The notes beneath the pieces were generated by a model. The model made no database searches. It worked only from the letters and a program-made list of their open reading frames with translations, and was not told where the DNA came from. A stretch of DNA of 64,000 nucleotides from XYB1-FULL-44-23 sp964502885 (GTDB taxonomy: Bacteria; Patescibacteriota; Microgenomatia; CAZETR01; Amesbacteraceae): positions 23,922 to 87,921 of the forward strand of contig CAZCXU010000003.1 of assembly GCA_964502885.1 (NCBI GenBank), written 5' to 3'. Below, piece after piece: positions 18,956 to 26,552 of this stretch; the stretch's first letter is position 1; each line of letters begins with the position of its first letter. Both the position numbers and the translations under genes were made by a program.

Positions 18956-19489
18956 ATGACAGACATAGTTACCGTCCCGAATCCGGTGCTTCGCAAACCC
19001 ACAAAACCTATTATCACAGTGGATCGTAGGCTTCTCGATATAGTTTCAGACATGACCGAAGCGCTTATCAGCGCAAAAGACCCGGAAGGAGTGGGCCTGG
19101 CTGCACCCCAGATCGGCCTGCCTTTACAGATTTTTCTGGCTCGCCCCGATCTCAAAAAACCACCAGTCCTCTTTATCAATCCCAAAATTACCCAGTACTC
19201 CCAAAAACTTCAGGCCCCGGATTCCAAAAACGGCGTTTATGAAGGATGTCTTTCCATCCCGCACCACTACGCCCCACTCAAAAGATCCCAATCCGTCAAT
19301 GTGGATTATGAAATCATAGACAACGGTAAATTAACAAAAAAATCCGATGCCTTTACAGGATTTATGGCCCACATTATTCAGCATGAAATGGATCATCTCA
19401 ATGGAATTCTCTTTATCGACCATGTACTTTCTCAAAACTCAAAACTCTACCTTATCAAGGGAAAAGCCTGGGAAGAAATTTCCATATAA
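18956..19489 (+). CDS. def: peptide deformylase
   Basis: Removes the formyl group from new proteins. 177 residues. The three PDF motifs are intact: GVGLAAPQIG (45-54), EGCLSIP (95-101) and the metal-binding QHEMDH (142-147). The start is supported by TAAAAT ending 7 nt before the ATG. fmt follows 4 nt after the stop, pairing formylation and deformylation. Confidence 0.95.
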   Translation: MTDIVTVPNPVLRKPTKPIITVDRRLLDIVSDMTEALISAKDPEGVGLAAPQIGLPLQIFLARPDLKKPPVLFINPKITQYSQKLQAPDSKNGVYEGCLSIPHHYAPLKRSQSVNVDYEIIDNGKLTKKSDAFTGFMAHIIQHEMDHLNGILFIDHVLSQNSKLYLIKGKAWEEISI

Positions 19490-19493
19490 GTAT

Positions 19494-20306
19494 ATGCCGC
19501 CGATCATTTTTTTTGGTTCGTCCGCCTACTCAATCCCTGTCCTGAAAACTCTTCTGGACAATCAAGTATCTATCCATCTGGTAGTGACTACTCCGGATAA
19601 GCCCGTAGGTAGGCATTTACAACTTACGCCAAACCCCCTCAAGGCATTTGCCATTTCACAAAACCTGCCGTTTATTGAGTCGGGAAAATTGCTGTGTGAA
19701 CGCTGGTCCGAAAAAGTAACTGACCCAAAAGTAGTCGGCCTTGTCGCCGCCTACGGTCGCATAATCAAACCTGAATTATTGGACAAATTTTCTACTCCTT
19801 TAATAAATATTCATCCATCGCTTCTTCCTAAATATAGAGGACCATCTCCATTACAATTTCAGCTACTGGACGGGACCACCGAAACCGGTGTCACCCTCAT
19901 CCAGATTGATGCAGATGTTGATCATGGGCCAATTATTGCCAGCGAGCACGACACGATTTTTGACACCGACACGCCGGAAACTTTAGGCACTCGTCTCTTT
20001 ACGACAGGTGCACAGCTTTTTTTAAAGTATCTCAGCTCTCCTTCCGCTTTTAAGCCCCGGGCACAAGACCACTCACAAGCCACATTTACCCAAAAACTAA
20101 CCCGCGAATACGGATTTATTCCCTGGGAGCAATTTCAAGTTGAGACAAGACAACTGTCACCAGCATTCCGCAACAAATTTCGTGCACTCTTCCCTTGGCC
20201 AGGTATATGGACAATCAATCCCGACACAAACACCAGAGTTAAGCTGGTCAATCTAAGTCCTATTCAAATTCTTTCCGAGGGTCAATCTACACCGCAACCG
20301 CTTTAG
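19494..20306 (+). CDS. fmt: methionyl-tRNA formyltransferase
   Basis: Formylates initiator Met-tRNA. 270 residues, shorter than the usual 310 or so because the C-terminal domain is reduced. FFGSSAYSIPVL opens the formyl-THF fold; VAAYGRIIKPELLD and NIHPSLLPKYRGPSPLQ (catalytic Asn and His, near 102-118) and GVTLIQIDADVDHGPI follow. The start MPPIIFFGSS was preferred to an upstream in-frame ATG at 19347 because the latter would overlap most of the end of def. The 3' end overlaps rpmB (opposite strand) by 20 nt. Confidence 0.93.
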   Translation: MPPIIFFGSSAYSIPVLKTLLDNQVSIHLVVTTPDKPVGRHLQLTPNPLKAFAISQNLPFIESGKLLCERWSEKVTDPKVVGLVAAYGRIIKPELLDKFSTPLINIHPSLLPKYRGPSPLQFQLLDGTTETGVTLIQIDADVDHGPIIASEHDTIFDTDTPETLGTRLFTTGAQLFLKYLSSPSAFKPRAQDHSQATFTQKLTREYGFIPWEQFQVETRQLSPAFRNKFRALFPWPGIWTINPDTNTRVKLVNLSPIQILSEGQSTPQPL

Positions 20307-20484
20307 CCGCTCGCAAACATTTAGTACACAACTTCAAACCCTGCCATTTGTGCAAATTTGGCTTAAAAACTTTTCGGGTATGTGGAGCACGTTTCTTCCA
20401 GCGTCCACCTGCCACACCACGGCCATGAGCATGGGACTCGCCGTATTGCACACCTCGACTGCAGTTATCACACATGAATGACAT
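20287..20484 (-). CDS. rpmB: ribosomal protein L28
   Basis: 65 residues. CDNCSRGVQYG at the start, HGRGVAGGRWKKRAPHT in the middle and LKLCTKCLRAAKA at the end give the L28 pattern with two CxxC pairs, a zinc-ribbon version. The ATG at 20484 was chosen because a promoter (TTGAAA 20524-20519, 17-nt spacer, TAAAAT 20501-20496) lies just upstream, leaving 11 nt to the start; an upstream GGAGGT falls inside this spacer and is not a usable ribosome site. Tail-to-tail overlap with fmt. Confidence 0.88.
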   Translation of the reverse strand: MSFMCDNCSRGVQYGESHAHGRGVAGGRWKKRAPHTRKVFKPNLHKWQGLKLCTKCLRAAKAVAV

Positions 20485-20495
20485 AAGACTCGTGT

Positions 20496-20576
20496 ATTTT
20501 ATAATCAAACACCTCCGGTTTCAACCTGCAAACCATTTGGCAACAAATTGATAAATACCTCCGGATACTTAATAAT
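20496..20576. promoter_or_regulatory. back-to-back promoters for rpmB and the M50 protease
   Basis: Minus strand: TTGAAA (20524-20519), 17 nt, TAAAAT (20501-20496). Plus strand: TTGATA (20548-20553), 16-17 nt, TAATAAT (20570-20576), 7 nt before the ATG at 20584. The two -35 boxes are 23 nt apart, so the polymerases may compete. Confidence 0.6.
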
Positions 20577-20583
20577 AGCTGGA

Positions 20584-21198
20584 ATGTTGGATATGCTTTT
20601 CAATAACCCCGCTGCCTTTAGCCTGATATTCGGAGGCTTAGTCATCTCAATTGGCATTCACGAGGCCGCACACGCTTACACCGCCGACTACTTGGGAGAC
20701 CCCACTCCCAGATCACAAGGACGTACCACACTAAATCCCCTCGCCCATCTGGATCCTCTGGGAACCGCCATGATCCTGCTTACTGGATTTTTTGGATGGG
20801 GCAAACCTTCTCCATATGATCCATTCAATCTGCGTGACCCACGCCGCGATACTGCCCTCATTGCCCTTTCCGGACCAGCAGTCAATCTAATTATAGCCAG
20901 CCTCCTCGCACTGGTCTTTCGTACCGCCGATTTACCCCAGACAGTATCTGCTGTTGTTTTTCTTCTTATTAGATTAAACATCACACTGGCAATCTTCAAT
21001 CTCCTACCAATTCCGCCTCTCGATGGATCAAAAATAGCCAGCCTGTTTATGTCTCATGAATCTGGACTTCGCTTTCAACATCAAAACAACCTTCTCCTGT
21101 TGTTTCTTTTCATTTTGCCTGTTTTCGGCGGATTATCCCTGGCAGCTATAATCGTCTCCCCGATAGCTTCAATACTTCTAAAAATTCTACTTGGATAG
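20584..21198 (+). CDS. site-2-protease-family membrane metalloprotease
   Basis: 204 residues from the ATG at 20584, which lies 7 nt after a -10 box; an earlier in-frame TTG at 20548 is really the -35 element. Metal ligands: HEAAH near residue 25 and NLLPIPPLDGSKI (Asp ligand) near 138. Five or six membrane helices; the GxxxNxxxA-like helix is ALSGPAVNLIIASL. This is the short, PDZ-less M50B form that cleaves proteins within the membrane. Substrate unknown. Confidence 0.88.
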   Translation: MLDMLFNNPAAFSLIFGGLVISIGIHEAAHAYTADYLGDPTPRSQGRTTLNPLAHLDPLGTAMILLTGFFGWGKPSPYDPFNLRDPRRDTALIALSGPAVNLIIASLLALVFRTADLPQTVSAVVFLLIRLNITLAIFNLLPIPPLDGSKIASLFMSHESGLRFQHQNNLLLLFLFILPVFGGLSLAAIIVSPIASILLKILLG

Positions 21199-21236
21199 GG
21201 CTTCTTTCCGGTTTACATTCTCAGTATAATAAATGT

Positions 21237-21429
21237 GTCCTGCCAAGAGGGATAAGACTTTAGACATTTTTCTTTGTCTATTTTTTCTCTAAAAGGGCTG
21301 GGCACAAATCTGAGTGTGTCCTAGCACATTCTCAGACATTTCCAATGCGGCAACGATTTGGAATAGCCTACCCACTTTGGTACAAACCAGGGAAAAAATC
21401 TAAAGTCGTCCGACTGGCGGGACTTTTTT
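21237..21429 (+). ncRNA. structured non-coding RNA with its own promoter and terminator
   Basis: No open frame. TATAAT at 21225-21230 puts the start at G21237. From there GTCCTGCCA (21237-21245) pairs with TGGCGGGAC (21415-21423), which is followed by six T, giving both a closing helix and a terminator-like 3' end. Inside, GACTTTAGA pairs with TCTAAAGTC, and ATTTTTTC with GAAAAAAT, stacking into one long stem. The apical part has hairpins TCTGAG/CTCAGA and TTCCAA/TTGGAA. About 193 nt and stem-like, close to 6S RNA in size, but I do not recognise RNase P, tmRNA, SRP or riboswitch motifs. Confidence 0.65.
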
Positions 21430-21549
21430 AATACGTCAGCCCTCTATAACAAACTATTAATATCTGATACAGATTGTACATTTAGTAGTGCATACAAAGA
21501 TTCTTTAACTTCTGGTCAGCAACAGGTAAAATCAAACACAGAAGTCCAA

Positions 21550-21621
21550 GCCGAGATAGCTCAGTGGTAGAGCAGCTGTTTTGTAAACAGCAGGTCGTGG
21601 GTTCGAACCCCACCCTCGGCT
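21550..21621 (+). tRNA. tRNA-Thr(TGT)
   Basis: 72-nt cloverleaf: acceptor GCCGAGA with CCTCGGC (the last pair mismatched), D-arm AGCTCAGTGGTAGAGC, anticodon arm GCTGT-TTTGTAA-ACAGC with anticodon TGT, and T-arm GTGGG-TTCGAAC-CCCAC. CCA is not encoded. It lies 28 nt before tRNA-Tyr, probably in one transcript. Confidence 0.95.
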
Positions 21622-21649
21622 CACTACTTTTGTTAAAATCAATAAACTA

Positions 21650-21732
21650 GCCGGGATACTCAAGCGGTCAACGAGGGCGGACTGTAAATCCGCTGGCATT
21701 CGCCTACGTAGGTTCAAATCCTGCTCCCGGCA
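21650..21732 (+). tRNA. tRNA-Tyr(GTA)
   Basis: 83-nt class II tRNA: acceptor GCCGGGA with TCCCGGC, anticodon arm GCGGA-CTGTAAA-TCCGC (anticodon GTA), a long variable arm (TGGCATTCGCCTACG region) and a T-arm with loop TTCAAAT. CCA not encoded; ends at A21732. Its last 14 nt are repeated downstream (see the 21721-21961 repeat entry). Confidence 0.95.
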
Positions 21733-21961
21733 CAGTTAGTTTCACAAGCAGGAGCAGGATAACGGAGCACGCAAAGCGGCGCACACCATTCTGCTCCCGG
21801 CACAAAAAACAAGAGCTGGCTCAAAGGGTTAGTTTTTTGTTTTTACGGTGAGCCGTGATTTGACACATGCCCGGCTCATTCTAATATCAAAGCAAAGCAT
21901 AGATATTAGGAGGGTAACCTTGCTACCCCGCATATCCTGCGACCAATTCTGCTCGCAGCAC
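21721..21961 (+). repeat. copies of the tRNA-Tyr 3' end in a hairpin-rich non-coding stretch
   Basis: CTGCTCCCGGCACA at the end of tRNA-Tyr (21721-21734) recurs exactly at 21791-21804 and, with two changes, as CTGCTCGCAGCAC at 21949-21961. An inverted copy GGAGCAGGAT (21749-21758) pairs perfectly with ATCCTGCTCC in the tRNA (21718-21727) or with the next direct copy. Between 21805 and 21961 further short hairpins follow: GAGCCG/CGGCTC, TAATATC/GATATTA and GGGTA/TACCC. No open frame. The same arrangement occurs beside tRNA-Thr(GGT) and tRNA-Trp. Confidence 0.7.
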
Positions 21962-22012
21962 TAAACCCCACGTCCCCTACCTCAAATTCTTACAATGTGA
22001 TTAAATAAGAAC

Positions 22013-22363
22013 ATGTTCAAATTCAAAAGCCACATCATCTACGAACAACTCCGTACTTTCAACAAAGACCTTTTTGTTCTCACGGGCAAACTCCCAAACT
22101 ATGAAAGTAATGGTCTGATCAAACAAATTCGCAATTTAAGTGTTACCACTGTCCAGGACTTTGTCGAAGGCCAAACACGCACCTCCAAAGGTAACACTGG
22201 CGAATCAATGGAAAAATGCATCGTATCAATAGCCAAGATCGCTTCCCTCATTGATCTCTGTGAAAGCTTGGGGTATGTGGACAGTAAAACCAACGAACGC
22301 TGGGGTAATATCTGTGATGATCTCACCAAACGACTCTATGAGGCCCACAAGGCACTCCACTAA
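22013..22363 (+). CDS. four-helix-bundle (S23/IVP-like) protein
   Basis: 116 residues, four helices with the pattern of the 23S-rRNA-intervening-sequence protein family: an N-terminal helix IIYEQLRTFNKDLFVLTGKL, then NGLIKQIRNLSVTTVQDFVE (the usual LxxQIRRAAVSIPxNIAEG position) and two further helices. Small basic homopentameric proteins of this family bind nucleic acid; their role is poorly understood, and the Avd protein of diversity-generating retroelements is a relative. No reverse transcriptase or variable repeat is nearby. It sits between the tRNA-Tyr and tRNA-Thr repeat regions. Confidence 0.75.
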   Translation: MFKFKSHIIYEQLRTFNKDLFVLTGKLPNYESNGLIKQIRNLSVTTVQDFVEGQTRTSKGNTGESMEKCIVSIAKIASLIDLCESLGYVDSKTNERWGNICDDLTKRLYEAHKALH

Positions 22364-22416
22364 TTACTCACTTTCCATCCCCTCTTCTTCTCGGATATAA
22401 TAACCAAGTTCCATTC

Positions 22417-22662
22417 GCCTGGGTAGTTCATCACAGTTTGCCGTTAAGGCAAGCTGGGATAGAGCAGCTTGTGGGTAGGGCCCCACGTTGCTGCGATAAT
22501 GGTAGAACGCATCCCTAGGTTTAACATAAAAACCCATTCGCCTGGGTAGTTCATCACAGTTTGCCGTTAAGGCAAGCTGGGATAGAGCAGCTTGTGGGTA
22601 GGGCCCCACGTTGCTGCGATAATGGTAGAACGCATCCCTAGGTTTAACATAAAAACCCATTC
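22417..22662 (+). repeat. two exact 123-bp tandem repeats derived from tRNA-Thr(GGT)
   Basis: Units start at 22417 and 22540 and run straight into the true tRNA at 22663. Each begins with the first 14 nt of that tRNA (GCCTGGGTAGTTCA), then a 69-nt insert in the D-loop, then TGGTAGAACGCAT from the same tRNA, then 27 unrelated nt. The insert folds into three adjoining hairpins: TTGCC-GTTA-AGGCAA, AAGCTG-GGATAGAG-CAGCTT and GTGGG-TAGGGC-CCCAC. A fourth, GGTTT/AAACC, lies in the 27-nt tail. The repeats are identical, so recent duplication or active maintenance is likely. They look like RNA, not protein. Confidence 0.8.
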
Positions 22663-22734
22663 GCCTGGGTAGTTCAGTGGTAGAACGCATTCTTGGTAAG
22701 AATGAAGTCGGGAGTCCGATTCTCCCTCCAGGCT
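22663..22734 (+). tRNA. tRNA-Thr(GGT)
   Basis: 72 nt: acceptor GCCTGGG with TCCAGGC (one G-T), D-arm TAGTTCAGTGGTAGAAC, anticodon arm CATTC-TTGGTAA-GAATG (anticodon GGT), T-arm GGGAG-TCCGATT-CTCCC. Two partial 5' copies with inserts lie directly upstream and a partial 3' copy lies downstream. Confidence 0.93.
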
Positions 22735-22739
22735 CACTG

Positions 22740-22811
22740 ATCGGAGGAGAACATCGAAAGACCCTCATTCGTCAGAATGAGGAAGTTGCTTTTAATATTC
22801 TCCCTCCAGCC
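22740..22811 (+). pseudogene. degenerate 3'-half copy of tRNA-Thr(GGT)
   Basis: CGGAGGAGAA (22741-22750 region) is a near-perfect inverted copy of the tRNA 3' arm. It is followed by a hairpin CCTCATTC-GTCA-GAATGAGG that keeps the tRNA-Thr anticodon stem (CATTC/GAATG) but not its loop, then ATTCTCCCTCCAG (22797-22809), an exact copy of tRNA positions 22719-22731. The result is a tRNA-half relic closed by its own inverted repeat. Confidence 0.55.
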
Positions 22812-22836
22812 TTTTTGACCTCCTCTCACCAAAGTT

Positions 22837-24090
22837 CTATCTCGCGTCATACATCGTCCTGATATACTCCCGCAAACTCGTCACCCCCTCGTCTACCAAT
22901 CGAATCCCCTGCAAATTCATCCCCACAAACCCAATTCGCGTCAATTCCTTACGAAATTCTGTCTCGCTCGCCACCGAGGCCACCAGTTTGCGCATCTCAT
23001 CATTCATTTCAAGAAGTTCATATATACCAACCCTACCCCGATATCTTGTCTGATCGCACAAATCGCAACCAGCCCCGTGCATCAGGTTACCCGGAGGACC
23101 ACCCTTTTCAGCTGAATAAACCACCACTTCCTGAGCCGTCGGAGTATACAGCTGTTTACAATGTTCACAAACCCGACGCATCAGCCGCTGCGAAACAATT
23201 GCCCTCAACGCATAGTTAATCATATATTTGTCCACCCCCAAATCCATCAACCTATACAATGCCCCAACACTGTTGCGGGCATGAATTGTGGATATGACCA
23301 AATGCCCGGTAAGCGAAGCTTGCACAGCAATTCTTGCAGTCTCCGCGTCTCTGATCTCACCCACAAAAACTATATCGGGATTCAATCTAAGAATCATCTT
23401 CAGGCCCGAAACAAAATCCAATCCGACGTCTTCTCCAATTTGCATTTGGTTAAGTCCGGGCATCACATATTCAATCGGATCTTCCAATGTCATGATATTC
23501 ACTTCTCCCGTATTCAAATGTCTCAAACATGTATGAACCGTAGTCGTCTTTCCAGATCCGGTTGGTCCGCAGACCAAAAACAAACCATATCTACCCGAGA
23601 TATTCCGTTTAATCTGCTCCCCCATTTCAACCGGCATTCCCAGCTCAGAAAACTGGCTGAACCTCGGGGTATCAAGCACTCTGAGTGCCACCATTTGTCC
23701 AAAATTAGTGGATACTATAGCCGCCCTCAGCACATAAGGGTGCCCATCCACATCAAATCTGATTTTTGACTCCTGAGGCTTACGACTCTCAGTCACATCC
23801 ATATTCCCCAATACTTTTATCCGAGACAACACCTGGTCGTATGCTCCATGTGGCATATCCCCGAATTGTCTCAATACTCCATCCACCCGCAATCTCACTA
23901 CCACATTTTTCTCTTCCGGTTCAAACAAAATGTCGGATGCTGCCAATTTCAAAGCAGCCCCCACGACCTGATCAACAATTTCCACCGGCGAAGACATGCC
24001 GGACAGAGAAAAACTACGACTTTGCGCCATCGGGGCATCGGTAGCGTCCATCAATTCATTCTGTAGCTTCTTTACAAGTGTGTCAATCAT
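22837..24090 (-). CDS. pilB: type IV pilus/type II secretion assembly ATPase (PilB/GspE family)
   Basis: 417 residues, lacking the large N-terminal MshEN domain of full-length PilB. Walker A is VCGPTGSGKTTTVHTC near residue 174; the Asp box and Walker B follow (IMTLEDPIEYV, LRLNPDIVFVGEIRDAETA), then the His box TGHLVISTIHARNS. A zinc site, CEHC...CDLC, lies in the C-terminal third, as in GspE/PilB. It powers pilin polymerisation from the cytoplasmic face. No other pilus gene is in the window, and the gene stands alone among tRNA repeats. Confidence 0.9.
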   Translation of the reverse strand: MIDTLVKKLQNELMDATDAPMAQSRSFSLSGMSSPVEIVDQVVGAALKLAASDILFEPEEKNVVVRLRVDGVLRQFGDMPHGAYDQVLSRIKVLGNMDVTESRKPQESKIRFDVDGHPYVLRAAIVSTNFGQMVALRVLDTPRFSQFSELGMPVEMGEQIKRNISGRYGLFLVCGPTGSGKTTTVHTCLRHLNTGEVNIMTLEDPIEYVMPGLNQMQIGEDVGLDFVSGLKMILRLNPDIVFVGEIRDAETARIAVQASLTGHLVISTIHARNSVGALYRLMDLGVDKYMINYALRAIVSQRLMRRVCEHCKQLYTPTAQEVVVYSAEKGGPPGNLMHGAGCDLCDQTRYRGRVGIYELLEMNDEMRKLVASVASETEFRKELTRIGFVGMNLQGIRLVDEGVTSLREYIRTMYDAR

Positions 24091-24139
24091 AAGTTACAGT
24101 GTTCAAAGTTAACCTCCCTTTTGAAAGGCGGTGAGATCT

Positions 24140-24460
24140 TTGGATAATTCACAACAAGTCGCTTGCACCAACTGTCAAACCGTCACCACAAACGACGGTA
24201 AAACAGTTTGGGTTTGTCAGAGCTGTGGTAACGAGAATGCTGTCACTACTGTTACTGCTCCAGCTCAACCAGCCCAGGAAGTTCCCGTAGCCGCACCGGT
24301 AGTTGCAACTCCGGCAGCAGAAATACCAGCTGTTTCTGTTGATGCTGCTTCAGCTCAAGCTGCCATCTCAGATGCCGCAGCCGCTGTCGCCGCAGCCCCG
24401 GCCGCTCCTGTAGTAGCCACAGAAGCAACTGCAACCCCTGCTCAAACGCCACAGGTTTAG
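24140..24460 (+). CDS. zinc-ribbon protein with Ala/Pro-rich tail
   Basis: 106 residues. Starts at TTG 24140, since AAAGGCGGTGA (24124-24134) is an ideal ribosome site 5 nt before it; the GTG at 24131 is part of that site. The N-terminus has CTNC...CQSC with GKTVWVCQSCGNEN, a compact zinc ribbon. The remaining 75 residues are almost only A, P, V and T, a flexible linker without a visible anchor. Partner unknown; such ribbons often bind RNA or protein. Confidence 0.65.
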   Translation: MDNSQQVACTNCQTVTTNDGKTVWVCQSCGNENAVTTVTAPAQPAQEVPVAAPVVATPAAEIPAVSVDAASAQAAISDAAAAVAAAPAAPVVATEATATPAQTPQV

Positions 24461-24555
24461 TGGTTCATTGAGAGCGCAAAATAAGCTTTGCCCCGGATTA
24501 TCTCTGGGGCAAGCTCTTGCATCTTGATACTCAAATCCGGTAAAATCAGCCCGCT

Positions 24556-24729
24556 ATGGCAAAAAAAGGCGCCCGTCAAATCTTCGCTTTGGTATGCAGT
24601 ACCTGCAAATCCCAAAACTACATTTCCGAAAGAAATAGAGTAAACGTCCCCGAAAAGCTTCAGCTAAAAAAATACTGTAAAAAGTGCAAAAAAAGCACCC
24701 CACACAAAGAAAATTCCAAGCTAAAATAA
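24556..24729 (+). CDS. rpmG: ribosomal protein L33
   Basis: 57 residues: MAKKGARQIFALVCSTCKSQ at the start, then NYISERNRVN and KLQLKKYCKKCKK. Both CxxC pairs of the zinc-binding L33 form are kept. A -10 box TAAAAT (24541-24546) ends 9 nt before the ATG, so the mRNA has almost no leader. A stand-alone gene here. Confidence 0.92.
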   Translation: MAKKGARQIFALVCSTCKSQNYISERNRVNVPEKLQLKKYCKKCKKSTPHKENSKLK

Positions 24730-24733
24730 TTTT

Positions 24734-25093
24734 TTAGCTTCCACCCTCATCATCTATAATCGGCCGCACCCCCTGCATGGATAAAAACGCCATCGCCAGT
24801 CCATACCATGGTTCTATTGTATACCACCGACCATCCTTACCTTTGATTTCATATCCTTCACCATCCAATACTCGCATCATTGTCTCCACATTGCCCCTAT
24901 CAATTACTGGAATCAATCTCCCCATTTCCTGTGTCCACTCTGCAGACATCACTTCCACAGCTTGAATCAGTTCTCTTCTAAGGTCATTGTGTCTTTTAAT
25001 CCACCCCACCAGCAATTCAAAAACTTCGGACTGCTCTATCGGATCCGTACTACGCGTCTTTAGACACAACCGAGTCTCCTTAATCGACAGCAC
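24734..25093 (-). CDS. hypothetical protein
   Basis: 119 residues, soluble, mixed helix and strand (IKRHNDLRRELIQAVEVMSA near 32-51; GYEIKGKDGRWYTIEPWYGL near 80-99). No motifs recognised. It ends 5 nt from rpmG on the opposite strand and may be co-transcribed with the 37-residue gene upstream. Confidence 0.55.
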   Translation of the reverse strand: MLSIKETRLCLKTRSTDPIEQSEVFELLVGWIKRHNDLRRELIQAVEVMSAEWTQEMGRLIPVIDRGNVETMMRVLDGEGYEIKGKDGRWYTIEPWYGLAMAFLSMQGVRPIIDDEGGS

Positions 25094-25159
25094 AAGTTAT
25101 AATTTACCACCGGAATACCGCAACCGGTCAAGTAGCGCCAATCCAAATCCTTTCATACT

Positions 25160-25273
25160 CTACGGAGGGTAAAGCCCGGAAAACTTGACTAGATATACCA
25201 AAACACCGCACACCAGCAACATATATCCCACAACCACATATATCAAAATCGGATTCTTCCAAAATTTATCCAT
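25160..25273 (-). CDS. 37-residue single-helix membrane protein
   Basis: MDKFWKNPILIYVVVGYMLL starts the protein, and the hydrophobic stretch continues to LVYLVKFSGLYPP. One membrane helix with a basic N-terminus, so N-in is likely. GGTGGAGAT lies 13 nt upstream as a possible ribosome site. Coding support is limited to length, clean hydrophobic pattern and same-strand position before 24734-25093. Confidence 0.4.
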   Translation of the reverse strand: MDKFWKNPILIYVVVGYMLLVCGVLVYLVKFSGLYPP

Positions 25274-25424
25274 GTCCCAAGGAGATCTCCACCCCATCAT
25301 CAATTCGATTCTACCATTCCAATTAGGAAAAATATCTAATCATCCTCACTTCGCAAAAAGCTTCTCAAACTCCCACCTTGCTCCCAATAGAAGAATTCCT
25401 TTCTGACATACAAACAGCTGGAAC

Positions 25425-25452
25425 ACATGACCCGGATTTTTTGTGCAAGCAG
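25425..25452. repeat. left copy of 28-bp direct repeat (tRNA-Trp end plus terminator half)
   Basis: These 28 bp are identical to 26528-26555, which hold the last 3 nt of tRNA-Trp and the right half of the terminator downstream of it (minus strand). The left copy has only the right arm of the hairpin, then a degenerate tRNA-like stretch (GGATGGAAGACATTCGAACC, 25456-25475). The two copies flank the JAMM-like gene. Confidence 0.8.
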
Positions 25453-25506
25453 CCCTGGATGGAAGACATTCGAACCTATTACGCACAAATTTGATAGAAT
25501 TTCATT

Positions 25507-26370
25507 ATGGATGGCTTGGTTGAATATGAATCATCTGGACCGGTGATAAATTCGGAGAATTTTATTCAGTATCTGAAAGGCTTAAGGTTTACTGAGTCCG
25601 GTAGTTATATGGGAGGACGAAGGGAGAATTTTGCCAAAGCGATTGATGTAGGGGATGTCATTTCCGATGCCATTTCCCAGATGTATACCACACCTAAATT
25701 TGACCAGGAAACAGGTGAGATGTTGGAACAGGGGAGGTTGGTGTATGTCGATATCGAGACTGGGGAGATTAAAACAACTTCCCCAACGTATGGGTCTCCA
25801 AGCGAAGTTGATTTAAGAAAAATGAAACAGGAAGTATTAAACATGGGAGGATCGAGCATTCTGGAGATGCATGATCATCCAGGGTACGGTGGATTATTTA
25901 CTCCCCCAGACTACTTTTCAATCATTTTTGGAAATTCAAAAAGGATGATCCGGGGGATAAATGGCATAGTGATACTGTGCCCCGGCATGCAGATAATGGC
26001 ACTGGCTACTGACGAAACACCAATTATTGATGACCCATATAAGGTAAATGAGTATATAACTTCAAAGATGGCAAACATACTCGAACAGGAAGAACAAGCA
26101 GTTAATGAGGGCCTAGCTGATTTACAGACAGAAGTGAACATCCGAGGTCAAGTTCAATTACTGGGACAGGTATTGTCCCAAGCTGGGCATGGCGACACTG
26201 CCGATAAAGCCTTACAGGTAGCAAACGCAAGAGTGGATGCAGCAACAAAAGAAGCATACGATAAACACTACAGGGTAGACAACACCCTCCTCGTTAATCT
26301 AGCGAATGAATTGAGAGTGAAATTGTACTTTAGTACCGACACTAGAAATTTTAAGGAATTTAGCGCGTAG
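25507..26370 (+). CDS. JAMM/JAB-like metalloprotease-domain protein
   Basis: 287 residues. Around residue 120, LEMHDHPGYGGLFTPPDYFS fits the H-x-H-P...P-x-D core of JAMM/JAB (RadC- and MPN-like) metal sites; a glutamate earlier would complete it. The last 110 residues are helical and charged. Codon use and AT content differ visibly from neighbours (coding strand richer in A and G). TAGAAT ends 7 nt before the ATG, so the mRNA is probably leaderless. It lies alone between two 28-bp direct repeats of the tRNA-Trp end, suggesting acquisition at that tRNA. Substrate unknown. Confidence 0.7.
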   Translation: MDGLVEYESSGPVINSENFIQYLKGLRFTESGSYMGGRRENFAKAIDVGDVISDAISQMYTTPKFDQETGEMLEQGRLVYVDIETGEIKTTSPTYGSPSEVDLRKMKQEVLNMGGSSILEMHDHPGYGGLFTPPDYFSIIFGNSKRMIRGINGIVILCPGMQIMALATDETPIIDDPYKVNEYITSKMANILEQEEQAVNEGLADLQTEVNIRGQVQLLGQVLSQAGHGDTADKALQVANARVDAATKEAYDKHYRVDNTLLVNLANELRVKLYFSTDTRNFKEFSA

Positions 26371-26438
26371 GTTTGATTCCTGTCAGCCGTTGATATAGTT
26401 TGATGCAAAAACTAGCCTCGAAATTTGTCAGCAGGGGT

Positions 26439-26498
26439 GGAAGGAATATCGCACGAACTTGGGGACCCCCGAGCCCCAAAACCTGCTCTATTCCTTCC
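26439..26498 (-). repeat. hairpin carrying a copy of the tRNA-Trp 3' end
   Basis: GGAAGGAATA (26439-26448) pairs perfectly with TATTCCTTCC (26489-26498); inside, TTGGGG pairs with CCCCAA. On the minus strand this gives an inverted copy and then a direct copy of the tRNA-Trp 3' arm, the latter running on to CACCCCTGC as in the tRNA's end. Same logic as beside tRNA-Tyr and tRNA-Thr(GGT). Confidence 0.65.
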
Positions 26499-26513
26499 TT
26501 AAACCTTTTGAAC

Positions 26514-26545
26514 AAAAAAGTCCGGGTACATGACCCGGATTTTTT
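26514..26545. terminator. bidirectional intrinsic terminator
   Basis: A6 run, TCCGGGT (26521-26527), 5-nt loop, ACCCGGA (26533-26539), T6 run. It can end tRNA-Trp transcription on the minus strand and the JAMM-like gene on the plus strand. Confidence 0.85.
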
Positions 26546-26552
26546 GTGCAAG

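Noticed and set aside
22013..22363. Diversity-generating retroelement, because of the Avd-like four-helix protein
   Set aside because: No reverse transcriptase, template or variable repeat in the window; the family is also common without a retroelement.
22364..22768. Minus-strand open frame encoding a tandem repeated peptide
   Set aside because: It runs antisense through tRNA-Thr(GGT) and the tRNA-derived 123-bp repeats; the repeat length is a multiple of three, which keeps the frame open by chance.
24131..24139. GTG 24131 as start of the zinc-ribbon gene
   Set aside because: That GTG lies inside the AAAGGCGGTGA ribosome site; the TTG at 24140 has correct spacing.
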